A stretch of DNA of 64,000 nt from CAYTGM01 sp964437365 (GTDB lineage: Bacteria > Sumerlaeota > Sumerlaeia > SLMS01): assembly GCA_964437365.1 (NCBI GenBank), contig CAYTGM010000012.1, positions 100,266 through 164,265 on the forward strand, read 5' to 3'. Of the stretch, positions 55,513 through 62,810 are shown in pieces. The notes under the pieces are model-generated. The model was not told where the DNA came from, ran no database searches, and saw only the letters and a list, made by a program, of their open reading frames with translations. The position numbers and the translations under genes were made by a program. Position 1 is the stretch's first letter; each line of letters begins with the position of its first letter.

Positions 55513-55772
55513 GTACAGATCAAGTAAGGAAATATGTTGAGGATCCCATAACTCTTGATTCCTTCATAAAACAAGTACCTTTCCTATACTATTTTTCGAG
55601 AAGGTTTGGTGATGATGAAACTGACATAATTGAAGCGATTCAAAAGACTTACTATGATGAACTGAAAAGGATTTCGTTGACTGACGCAGATGCCAAAAAG
55701 TATTCGGAATCAATAGCCAACAAAACAGTTTTTTGCGACATCCCAATTCAGCTCCCTCCATATTTTCATTAA
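55513..55772 (+). pseudogene. 3' remnant of an unidentified gene
   Basis: An open plus-strand frame with protein-like composition runs to TAA 55770-55772 (for example DSFIKQVPFLYYFSRRFGDD and IIEAIQKTYYDELKRISL). It has no ATG, GTG or well-placed TTG near its beginning and is closed upstream by a TGA. Its left end coincides with the end of repeat sequence (gtacagatca, also found at 59474). I read it as the surviving end of a gene cut by the repeat. No family recognised. Confidence 0.45.
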
Positions 55773-55790
55773 AAAGATTTATGAGTAGAC

Positions 55791-57824
55791 ATGAATATTT
55801 TCGAGTTTTCAAAGCTTGATTTTCTAACCAAACACAGCTCGATCATTAACATAATTTGTGCTGAACAAAATAAGATCTATGTCATTCGGACGTTCTCGGG
55901 AGGGGATGTAGATGATCTTTCATGTTTTTTAACAGATAAATACGGAGTTCAATTGAGCTGTGGGTACTTCCCTAAAGAATTCGTTGGTGGGGCGTTATGT
56001 TATCAAGTCGATGAGACAACTTGGCTCTTCCCCGACGCACTGGAGTCTCGTCATATCTTCCTCAAAGTTCAAGGTAGTCAGCTCGATTTCATGGATACTT
56101 GGAAGAAGGCAGATAAGTGGAATTACCGCTTTCGTTCGATAAAGTGTCTATTTCATTTTCGAAATAAATACCTCGTATCCGGCATCCCAAGAGATTCTAC
56201 ACAAGAGACTGAATTACTCATGATAGTCGATGAGTATGGGCAGGAATATTACTCTAAAGAGGTTCCTCAGGACTGTAGGGTATTTCCAGTAAACGAAAAG
56301 TCCTATTATGGTTATGGTAATTCAGTCGTTTACACTCTTGGTGTACCCGGATCCGAAATGGAATGTTCAAAATACCTCTTCATGGGCGGAGATGACTATC
56401 AATGGCTGGTCGATCTCGAATTCGATAAGGATATCCAACTCCCATTCAAGTTTGACCCTGGTCCAAGCGTGCTTTTTGGCGATCGATACTTGTTCTGTTA
56501 CCCGAAAAAACCAGCTGTGGTTCGTGAACCGGACCTACAAGATTACCTTTTTCGATACGACATAGTTCAAAGCGAATCTGCGGAAATTGAGATTCCAAAG
56601 GATGTAGGACCTCTTTGGGGCTTGGTAATTCTTGAGGGGAACCAGGTTCTTGCTCTCGGAGGCTATGGTACCGCTAAGCTTAGCGAGTGCTATGATGGGT
56701 TGAATACACTGATAAATTACACTGACCTGAATTTCCTGGGCGGCTACATCAGCAACCAGTACATTGAAAACAATAATTCACTAATACTGTTCCCTCAAGA
56801 TCTGATGATCCAATTCTCGATAGAAGAGAGGTTTCTTCAAGAGGTTGTCAAACGTGAAGGGAACAGTAGTTTCTTAATTAAAGAAAATGCGGGAAGAACT
56901 TTTATAGATGAATGCAATAGAGTTTATCAAATAGATTCAGATTTATCTAACTTCGATGAGGAAGAATTTGGCGAGGTCGGAAGAGATATGATTTATATAC
57001 CTTCAATCGGCGATCGCATTGAGAGTATACCCGTACCTGATGAATGGGAACATGCCGTGAAGAGAGATTCCCCGTGCGACAGAATTGATGAACTCCCGCG
57101 ATTCTATGGAAATCCAGAATTCGCGTTAATGGATCCTGCCGCCGGAGAAGTAAGAGGAATCTCCTCCGATGGGATTTATGGACGTAAATTTACTGCTACG
57201 AAAGAACAAAGTTTTATTGAAGTCTCTGGGATGATGGGTTACTCTGTCTATATCAGAAATAAATTTCAGAATAACCGATGGGTCGGGATTTTCTATCTTG
57301 CGGAATCAACTTTACTTGCTGGAGAGACTCACACTCTGATCTATCGTGGATGCATCAATCAAGGCTGCAGAACTAAATTGATATCTATCTCCCTTGCTTC
57401 AGACTGGAATCTAACATTAATCGGCCTAAGTCCCATTAAAGAGCTTCTCGATGTTGAAGGAACGTGTCTCGCTTCAACTAATACAGTTTGCAATGGAAAG
57501 GGCTGTCTAGTTTTTGCTATCATGTTAGAGCATGAAACACGGCTGAGCGTGTTTGACTATGACAAATTGGCTATCACCTCTATTTTGCGAATAAGAGGGG
57601 TTCAACGTATTGGTATGATGTGCTCTGGGGTGGCACCCTACAGAGAATTCGTCTGTTATACAGTGCTTAATAATGATAGATGGAGTCTCTACCGGTGGTA
57701 TTTAGGAGACGAAAGAGCACTAAAGGTAGCAGATAACTTAGCATACCCCATTTTCGTGATGGAAGAAAACTTCGCGCGATATCAAACTACTGACAATAAG
57801 GTCGTAAAGAAGAGATTTGCCTGA
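55791..57824 (+). CDS. Large protein of unrecognised family, probable beta-propeller
   Basis: 677 residues without signal peptide or membrane helix. The chain is a long run of short beta strands with aromatic and Gly-rich turns (YGYGNSVVYTLGVPG, GLVILEGNQVLALGGYG, MGYSVYIRNKF), as in propellers. No catalytic motif is visible. The second half contains several Cys (RGCINQGCRTKLI, NTVCNGKGCLVF). It resembles the incomplete protein at 62811-64000: both have an L-x-x-x-DE-x-G strand and a G-I/V-P/T-G turn, and both end in a W-x-L/I-x-RW strand plus a last hydrophobic strand. The start ATG has no clear Shine-Dalgarno, but an in-frame stop lies just upstream. Base composition looks more AT-rich than the neighbours. 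It is flanked by repeats. Confidence 0.75.
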   Translation: MNIFEFSKLDFLTKHSSIINIICAEQNKIYVIRTFSGGDVDDLSCFLTDKYGVQLSCGYFPKEFVGGALCYQVDETTWLFPDALESRHIFLKVQGSQLDFMDTWKKADKWNYRFRSIKCLFHFRNKYLVSGIPRDSTQETELLMIVDEYGQEYYSKEVPQDCRVFPVNEKSYYGYGNSVVYTLGVPGSEMECSKYLFMGGDDYQWLVDLEFDKDIQLPFKFDPGPSVLFGDRYLFCYPKKPAVVREPDLQDYLFRYDIVQSESAEIEIPKDVGPLWGLVILEGNQVLALGGYGTAKLSECYDGLNTLINYTDLNFLGGYISNQYIENNNSLILFPQDLMIQFSIEERFLQEVVKREGNSSFLIKENAGRTFIDECNRVYQIDSDLSNFDEEEFGEVGRDMIYIPSIGDRIESIPVPDEWEHAVKRDSPCDRIDELPRFYGNPEFALMDPAAGEVRGISSDGIYGRKFTATKEQSFIEVSGMMGYSVYIRNKFQNNRWVGIFYLAESTLLAGETHTLIYRGCINQGCRTKLISISLASDWNLTLIGLSPIKELLDVEGTCLASTNTVCNGKGCLVFAIMLEHETRLSVFDYDKLAITSILRIRGVQRIGMMCSGVAPYREFVCYTVLNNDRWSLYRWYLGDERALKVADNLAYPIFVMEENFARYQTTDNKVVKKRFA

Positions 57825-58043
57825 AGTCTCGCCTTTTCTCCCCCCTCCCACTCTAGCCGGCTAAAATGATGCTCATATGGTGAAAGATTCCTTTGACTAT
57901 TTTGAAAGCGATGACGCCGACAATGACCTCAGGAATCTTGGGAACTCTGTTTAGTCGACAGACCGATCACGACCACGATCACCAGCGACGCTTGAATACG
58001 CCGTATGGTATTACTGGAACGACAGCACTCATAGACTTCTCCA

Positions 58044-58655
58044 TCACTCCAGAGTCTCAGCTTTTACCTCATTCGTCACGGGACCGATGAAGGTATAGAC
58101 CTTCCTCTTCTTTCCTTTCAGCAGCACTCTGACCTCAGAGCCTTCTTTCACACTCTCCATGGAGGGATGAATGACTTTCCCTTTAGCCTCGAAGTTGTAC
58201 TCCGGGTGCGTGACGTCGAGCGTTAAGTGTGCCGTCCAGGTTTCGACGTTCTTAATGTCGTTGAAGAATCCTCCACCGCGCTGGCGGCCTTTGACTTCCA
58301 GAACTTTCGCGGTCGTGAGAAGACCCCCTTTCAAGTTTTCATGAATCGTGAGGGCAGCAACCAACGGAAGAATGAATAGCATCAAGAAGACAATGAGAGT
58401 GAATCCCAGCCAGCCAAGCAAGAAAACAAAGTCGACCATATCAGGAGGCCTAGACTCTGCATTAGAGCTCCCTCCGGTTATTTTCGAGATATAAGGCATG
58501 AGAGGGAGAAAAGGTAAAATTGCAATCACCCCCGTCGTTGGTTCGGCGAAGAGTATCTTCAGAGCCTTTAAGAAGGATACCTTACGAGGTGTCACTGGCT
58601 GGCTTTCAATCAGCTCGATAATATACGTTTGATTCTGGTGAATGAAGTTTTCCAT
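58044..58655 (-). CDS. DUF3592-like membrane protein
   Basis: 203 residues. A cytoplasmic start (MENFIHQNQTYIIELIESQP) is followed by two hydrophobic segments at about 41-58 (TGVIAILPFLPLMPYI) and 74-102 (FVFLLGWLGFTLIVFLMLFI). A soluble beta domain closes the protein, with TTAKVLEVKGRQRGGGF and the small-barrel segment VKEGSEVRVLLKGKKRKVY. The last part resembles DUF3592 proteins; function unknown. The start region and upstream sequence are duplicated at 55028-55298, where the gene is broken. No Shine-Dalgarno is obvious. Confidence 0.7.
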   Translation of the reverse strand: MENFIHQNQTYIIELIESQPVTPRKVSFLKALKILFAEPTTGVIAILPFLPLMPYISKITGGSSNAESRPPDMVDFVFLLGWLGFTLIVFLMLFILPLVAALTIHENLKGGLLTTAKVLEVKGRQRGGGFFNDIKNVETWTAHLTLDVTHPEYNFEAKGKVIHPSMESVKEGSEVRVLLKGKKRKVYTFIGPVTNEVKAETLE

Positions 58656-58866
58656 TCAAGTTATACTTTGCCTCAAAGTTTGATCTTTCACGAACCTATG
58701 AAAGATGAGGAACGAGTTTCTTTCGGGCAAGGGGAAATAGGTCACAGATGGATGAGGATGGATCTGGATAGAGGCGAATCGTGGAGGGGAAGTCAATACC
58801 TGTGCGGTTAATGTGAACTTAAGGTGATTGTCAGCATCCCGCGGAGGCGCAGAGACGCAGAGAAAA
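58595..58866. repeat. Long repeat copy 2 (about 270 bp)
   Basis: Partner of 55028-55298. It covers the first 20 codons of the DUF3592-like gene and about 210 bp upstream of it, ending in the GC-rich element. Confidence 0.85.
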
Positions 58867-58954
58867 GACTACGACAATTAGGTGATATTCAATTCTTTTG
58901 CCTGCTTTGATATGTATGTATATCTTTCTCTGCGCCTTTGCGCCTCCGCGGGAT
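58833..58954. repeat. Inverted pair of GC-rich short repeats, copy 2
   Basis: catcccgcggaggcgcagag (from 58833) and its inverse form gcgcctttgcgcctccgcgg (within 58923-58954) lie about 56 bp apart, matching with few differences over about 30 bases. Equivalent to 55266-55405. Confidence 0.7.
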
Positions 58955-59202
58955 GTTCTAATGATAAATACATTGATCTAACTGCCGACCACGATCAAGA
59001 CAACCGCTTGCGCTGAAAACGACAACGAGGTTATATACAAATCTCTCATTTACCTTGAGATGTATGTATCTCTTTCTCTGCGTCTTTGCGCCTCTGCGGG
59101 ATGTTCTAATAATAAATACATTGATCTAACTGCCGACCACGATCACGACAACCGCTCGCGCTGACAACGACAACGAGGTGATATACAAAGCTTTCGCTCA
59201 CT
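58907..59202. repeat. 148-bp tandem duplication
   Basis: Two head-to-tail units, 58907-59054 and 59055-59202, share atgtatgta, the C-rich short repeat, atgttctaat-type sequence, aaatacattgatctaactgc, and gacaacgaggt followed by atatacaaa, always at a 148-bp offset. A diverged third piece (gaactgccgactacgatcac) occurs at about 55475-55500. Confidence 0.8.
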
Positions 59203-59250
59203 TTGTGACGGCTGAACAGTGGCTGAAGGCATTGGGTGATAATCTTTCTC

Positions 59251-59428
59251 GCGCGGAGGCGCAAAGGCGCGGAGAGGGGTAGGTAATTGAAGATGTAAGT
59301 GATATATAAACTCGTTCGAGTTCATAAGGTGAGAATTCCATGAGGTAAGGATTTAATCTTGTTCATCATGTAGATCATGTCGGAGCTGTTTGCTTTTTCT
59401 CCGCGTCTTTGCGTCGCTGCGGGATGAA
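59251..59428. repeat. Two more copies of the GC-rich short repeat in opposite orientation
   Basis: The G-rich form gcgcggaggcgcaaaggcgc is at 59251-59278 and the C-rich form tctccgcgtctttgcgtcgc at 59395-59428. With the copies at 58833, 58923 and 59071 this makes five copies within 600 bp. Confidence 0.65.
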
Positions 59429-59520
59429 TTCTATTCAATGATTGATTCTCAATGAATATTCGTGAAGGATCGCTGTACAGATCATGACGCCAAACCATTT
59501 AAAGAAAGAGTTTTCTTTCA

Positions 59521-59928
59521 ATGACAGATACTGACCGTGATAATTACCTCAACTATCTTTCCGTTGGATTCTACGTAGTCGGTGGGCTCACCTGTCTCTT
59601 TGCGCTTTTCCCCTGTATTCATTTGATCATGGGAATCGCTATGATGTTCGGAGCATTTCCCTCAGAGAGTGCTGATGGTCAGGAATTTCCAACAGTACTG
59701 TTTGGTATCGTCTTCACAGTCGTTCCCTTGATAATCATTCTGCTGGGGCAGGCCTTTGGTATCGTCCAGATTATGGCAGGCCGACGCTTGAAGGATCGGC
59801 GCAGTCATACCTTTGTGCTGGTCGTGTCGGCGCTTTCCTGCATGATGGTGCCCTTTGGCACCGTGATCGGTGTCCTGACGCTCGTCCTGATTCTTCAGGA
59901 AGAAACTAAGGCTCTCTTCACGGAATAA
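59521..59928 (+). CDS. Four-helix membrane protein, unknown function
   Basis: 135 residues with membrane segments at about 15-40, 58-85 and 95-128 (the last long enough for two). The sequence starts MTDTDRDNYLNYLSVGFYVV and contains QIMAGRRLKDRRSHTFVLVV between the last helices, a pattern common in small uncharacterised membrane proteins of aquatic bacteria. An AAAGAGT tract lies about 10 bases before the ATG. It lies between the repeat cluster and the next small gene; no partner is evident. Confidence 0.75.
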   Translation: MTDTDRDNYLNYLSVGFYVVGGLTCLFALFPCIHLIMGIAMMFGAFPSESADGQEFPTVLFGIVFTVVPLIIILLGQAFGIVQIMAGRRLKDRRSHTFVLVVSALSCMMVPFGTVIGVLTLVLILQEETKALFTE

Positions 59929-60015
59929 TTGGTATTCTTCTTCAAATCCTCACTTTACGTCGGGTGGGTAGATCTCATGTATTGAAATCTACATTCTTTG
60001 TAGAGGTGTTGACGC

Positions 60016-60366
60016 ATGAGTCACCTGCAGGCGAACGAGAGGAGACGGGAGCTTTACGGGTCGGGTTCACTGGAAGTGGGGGAGAAGGAGTTCCATAAAC
60101 TGGTCCAGAACGTCCTGACCACCGAGAAGATCAATATCACGAACCCATACCTGATCGACCATCTTTTCAGGCTCGGCTGTAAGCTGACGCCTGTCTATAA
60201 CCACGAGATGAAAGTGACAGGAGGCACCCTCGACCTCAAAGATCCTTCAAACCAGCGCGAGAAGATACGCCTCAACTTTTCCTATGGCTTCTTCGACGAC
60301 GACGTTGAGTCGAGAATCAACGACCTGAGTCTCGACTCGGTTTTCAAACAGGAAGCTCTAGAGTAA
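60016..60366 (+). CDS. Small soluble protein of unknown function
   Basis: 116 residues, hydrophilic, no signal peptide. AGAGGTG lies 8 bases before the ATG, supporting the start. The sequence (LEVGEKEFHKLVQNVLTTEK, LIDHLFRLGCKLTPVYNHEM, KIRLNFSYGFFDDDVESRIN) suggests a mixed alpha/beta fold. No family recognised. Confidence 0.7.
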   Translation: MSHLQANERRRELYGSGSLEVGEKEFHKLVQNVLTTEKINITNPYLIDHLFRLGCKLTPVYNHEMKVTGGTLDLKDPSNQREKIRLNFSYGFFDDDVESRINDLSLDSVFKQEALE

Positions 60367-60694
60367 GACTCAAAAGTCTCGCTTCTGAGCAATGTGTCGT
60401 CTCTTTAGTGCCTGAGTGCTTGTTCACTCTCGCTTGGACTGGCTACAGGTCACCTGGTATCAACCAATGTATACTACACTATAAGGTTCAGTCTGTCTTT
60501 TGAGACTCTTCTACCTTTGCTTTGACACACCATGATCGTATTCATTCAATCCAAAGTGTCTGTCAAAATTTCTGTCCGATATAAGCTGGCTACGAGTTCT
60601 CCCTTCAGCATCCTGAAAGCTGAGTGATCCACTCTCGCTCACGATATAGTCGGAAACTGATTTTGGCACCCATTCTAGACGATTTATCTGACAT
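60367..60694. other. Intergenic region before the RAYT unit
   Basis: About 330 bp in which I see no gene or structure beyond ordinary sequence. The REP element begins at its right edge. Confidence 0.4.
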
Positions 60695-60786
60695 AAGCGC
60701 CAAGGGCGCGATTCATACCAGCCTGGGTCGGAGGCCCAGGTGGGAAATCTACGAAATAGGAAGGGCTGAAAGCCCGATCTATCACG
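60695..60786. repeat. Left REP flank of the RAYT gene
   Basis: It contains the core taccagcctgggtcggag, the inner hairpin gcctgggtcggaggcccagg, and then aagggctgaaagcccgatct (60761-60780). Both parts recur inverted on the right side of the transposase gene. Confidence 0.8.
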
Positions 60787-61239
60787 ATGCCACAATCATT
60801 GAGTTTAGTAATCATCCATGTGATATTCAGTACGAGAGAACGTCGGCCATTTCTTAACAAAGAGATTCGGTCATCTGCGCATGCCTACCTGTCCCAGCTA
60901 GCCCGGAATGCTGGCTGCGAGTGTTTTCGAGTTGGTGGCGTAGAAGATCATGTACATCTTGCTGTCCGGCTTTCGCGTACAATGAGTATCGCAGAGTTGA
61001 TTGAAAAATTGAAAACCCCTTCCTCGAAATGGCTAAAGTCCCAACCGAATGGGACAAAGAGTTTTTCCTGGCAACGAGGCTATGGCTGCTTTTCTGTTGG
61101 TCCCAGGGATTTGGACGCACTGGTTGAATATATAGACAAACAGGAACAGCGTCATCAAAAGAAATCCTTTCAACAAGAATTTCGTGACCTTCTAAAGAGC
61201 TATGGAGTCGCTTATGATGAGGCCTATGTTTGGGATTGA
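60787..61239 (+). CDS. REP-associated tyrosine transposase (RAYT, Y1_Tnp family)
   Basis: 150 residues, typical of the IS200/IS605 TnpA and RAYT group. IHVIFSTRERRPFL opens the fold, the HUH metal motif is in GGVEDHVHLAVRLSR, and the nucleophilic Tyr is in LVEYIDKQEQRHQKK. These enzymes cut and join single-stranded DNA at palindromes. REP sequences flank the gene in inverted orientation and a solitary REP exists at 22276-22330, which points to a RAYT working on REPs rather than a self-mobile IS200. No frameshift is seen, so the protein may be active. Confidence 0.9.
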   Translation: MPQSLSLVIIHVIFSTRERRPFLNKEIRSSAHAYLSQLARNAGCECFRVGGVEDHVHLAVRLSRTMSIAELIEKLKTPSSKWLKSQPNGTKSFSWQRGYGCFSVGPRDLDALVEYIDKQEQRHQKKSFQQEFRDLLKSYGVAYDEAYVWD

Positions 61240-61244
61240 GATGG

Positions 61245-61340
61245 ACCGGGCTTTCAGCCCTTCTTCGCGCGGGCGTGTCTTCTTCCTGGGCCTGCGCTGC
61301 ACTCCGACCCAGGCTGGTATCGATCGCCCCTTTGGGGCTT
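61245..61340. repeat. Right REP flank of the RAYT gene (inverted)
   Basis: ccgggctttcagccctt (from 61246) and the inverse core ctccgacccaggctggta (within 61285-61340), followed by cgatcgcccctttggggctt, mirror the left flank and the solitary element at 22276. Confidence 0.8.
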
Positions 61341-61523
61341 TGCTGTGAACGAGCCTTTTCTACTTTTCCTCAATTCCCCTTTATAAACTATACGTTTCCT
61401 CTCAAAGAACTGAGGCTTTAATCAGAACCGGGATTAGCTCTTCTTTCGATCACGATATAGACCGGTGCCTGGGAAGAGCACTCCAGCTTAAGACCACTTT
61501 CTCCCAGAGCAGAGCGGATGAAC

Positions 61524-62477
61524 TTACTTCGGCGTATTGACCATTCCCATCTTCATGGTCATATCCATCGGAATTTCTGTTCCGTTGACCGTTGTACTGC
61601 CCTGCATGGTTTGATTCATGTCCGACTGAAGAATCAGACCTGTTTCCGGATTAAACTCAATAATCGATGCACACTCGCCATTGAGGGACGAGTCTATATC
61701 CATATTCTCTGACTTCAGAATCCCTGATGAAGCATCGATCGCCACTCCAATGAGCCCGGTCATTTCCAGTATCCCTCGGCCTTCTTCGATTCCCTGGTAT
61801 CTAAAGTTCATTTCCATGCTCATGGGCATGGGTTGAGTCGCATACATGTCCTTTGTCCAGAACTGGCCTGGTTCCATGGGTTTTTCATCTTCGGGGTAAA
61901 TGTTGGACATCAGATTCATTGAATTGAGCATCGTGTCGTCGTTCATCATCGTGCTCATCTGAGTCACCATTTGGTCCATCATACCAGCCATCTCTGGAGG
62001 GAGAACCTGCTTATAGTTCTCGGCCATACGGCTGTTAATCTTATCCCAGCCTTCTATGGCGAGGATCTTACCTGTTGGGTCCATGGTCAGTGTGGTGGGA
62101 GTGTCGATCATCGCCATCAAGGCGGCATTTTCCATGGTCAAGCCGTCGGTCTTGCCGACCTCCGTATCAATTTTTGTAGAGACTCCCATCATCTCAGTCT
62201 CCATCGTAATACGCCTGGTGATAGACCTGATCGCCATCACCCCATCCTCGTTTACGTCGATTACTTCATGGTCTGCCTGCTGGAACATTCTTGTGACAAC
62301 ATCACTTTCCGTCCCCATGATTGTCTGCTTCATGTTGGTGTTGGCTGTAACCTTGGACTCGTATTGAAATCCCTTTTCCAACTGAAGCTTGAACACCTGG
62401 GCCTCAGCCAGCCCTGCCATCGTCATGGCCGCTGCCACTAGACAGAATACCATATACTTACGAAGAGAACTACCCAT
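61524..62477 (-). CDS. DUF6263-like secreted protein
   Basis: 317 residues from ATG 62477; AGGAGGTG lies 7 bases before it (4 before the neighbouring ATG at 62480). The signal peptide LRKYMVFCLVAAAMTMAGLA ends near EAQ. The mature protein opens with VFKLQLEKGFQYESKVTANT, the usual first strand of DUF6263 proteins, and is Met-rich and beta-rich with an EPGQFWTKDM turn and a final MDMTMKMG. The family is periplasmic or secreted and of unknown function. It is followed by the intergenic region leading to the RAYT unit and has no operon partner. Confidence 0.8.
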   Translation of the reverse strand: MGSSLRKYMVFCLVAAAMTMAGLAEAQVFKLQLEKGFQYESKVTANTNMKQTIMGTESDVVTRMFQQADHEVIDVNEDGVMAIRSITRRITMETEMMGVSTKIDTEVGKTDGLTMENAALMAMIDTPTTLTMDPTGKILAIEGWDKINSRMAENYKQVLPPEMAGMMDQMVTQMSTMMNDDTMLNSMNLMSNIYPEDEKPMEPGQFWTKDMYATQPMPMSMEMNFRYQGIEEGRGILEMTGLIGVAIDASSGILKSENMDIDSSLNGECASIIEFNPETGLILQSDMNQTMQGSTTVNGTEIPMDMTMKMGMVNTPK

Positions 62478-62810
62478 CATCGCACCTCCTGAAATAAATT
62501 GAATTGAGTGGACACTGACAGTACTACGTTCGAAGGACAATGGTTATTCAATGTATCAGCTAGAATTAGTGTATTGGTTGGAGAGGCCTCCAGTAGTGAC
62601 ATGTCGCTGACATTATTCGCTGGGTAAAAGTCGTTCTCCAGCTACAATAGCCTTCCTGGAAGAGACCAGAAACCCAAGCTAAGAAATGGTGCCGGTAAAG
62701 GGGGGAAGACCAAGGGTTTCTCCATTGTATCCAAAGACTTGCTTTCGTGGGGATGATGCTTTACTAAACCATATTGCTGTGGGAACAAAATATAGATTCG
62801 TAATGCCCAG

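Noticed and set aside
57893..58090. 65-codon plus-strand frame rich in His and Asp
   Set aside because: It runs into the DUF3592-like gene on the other strand and includes repeat-like sequence (gaccacgatcaccag); no ribosome binding site.
58907..59430. Possible CRISPR array in the repeat cluster
   Set aside because: The short repeats alternate in orientation and the spacing is irregular (or 148 bp with conserved spacers), with no cas genes; this is not CRISPR.
60787..61239. Autonomous IS200/IS605 insertion sequence
   Set aside because: There is no tnpB and the flanks are inverted REPs repeated elsewhere, which fits a RAYT better.
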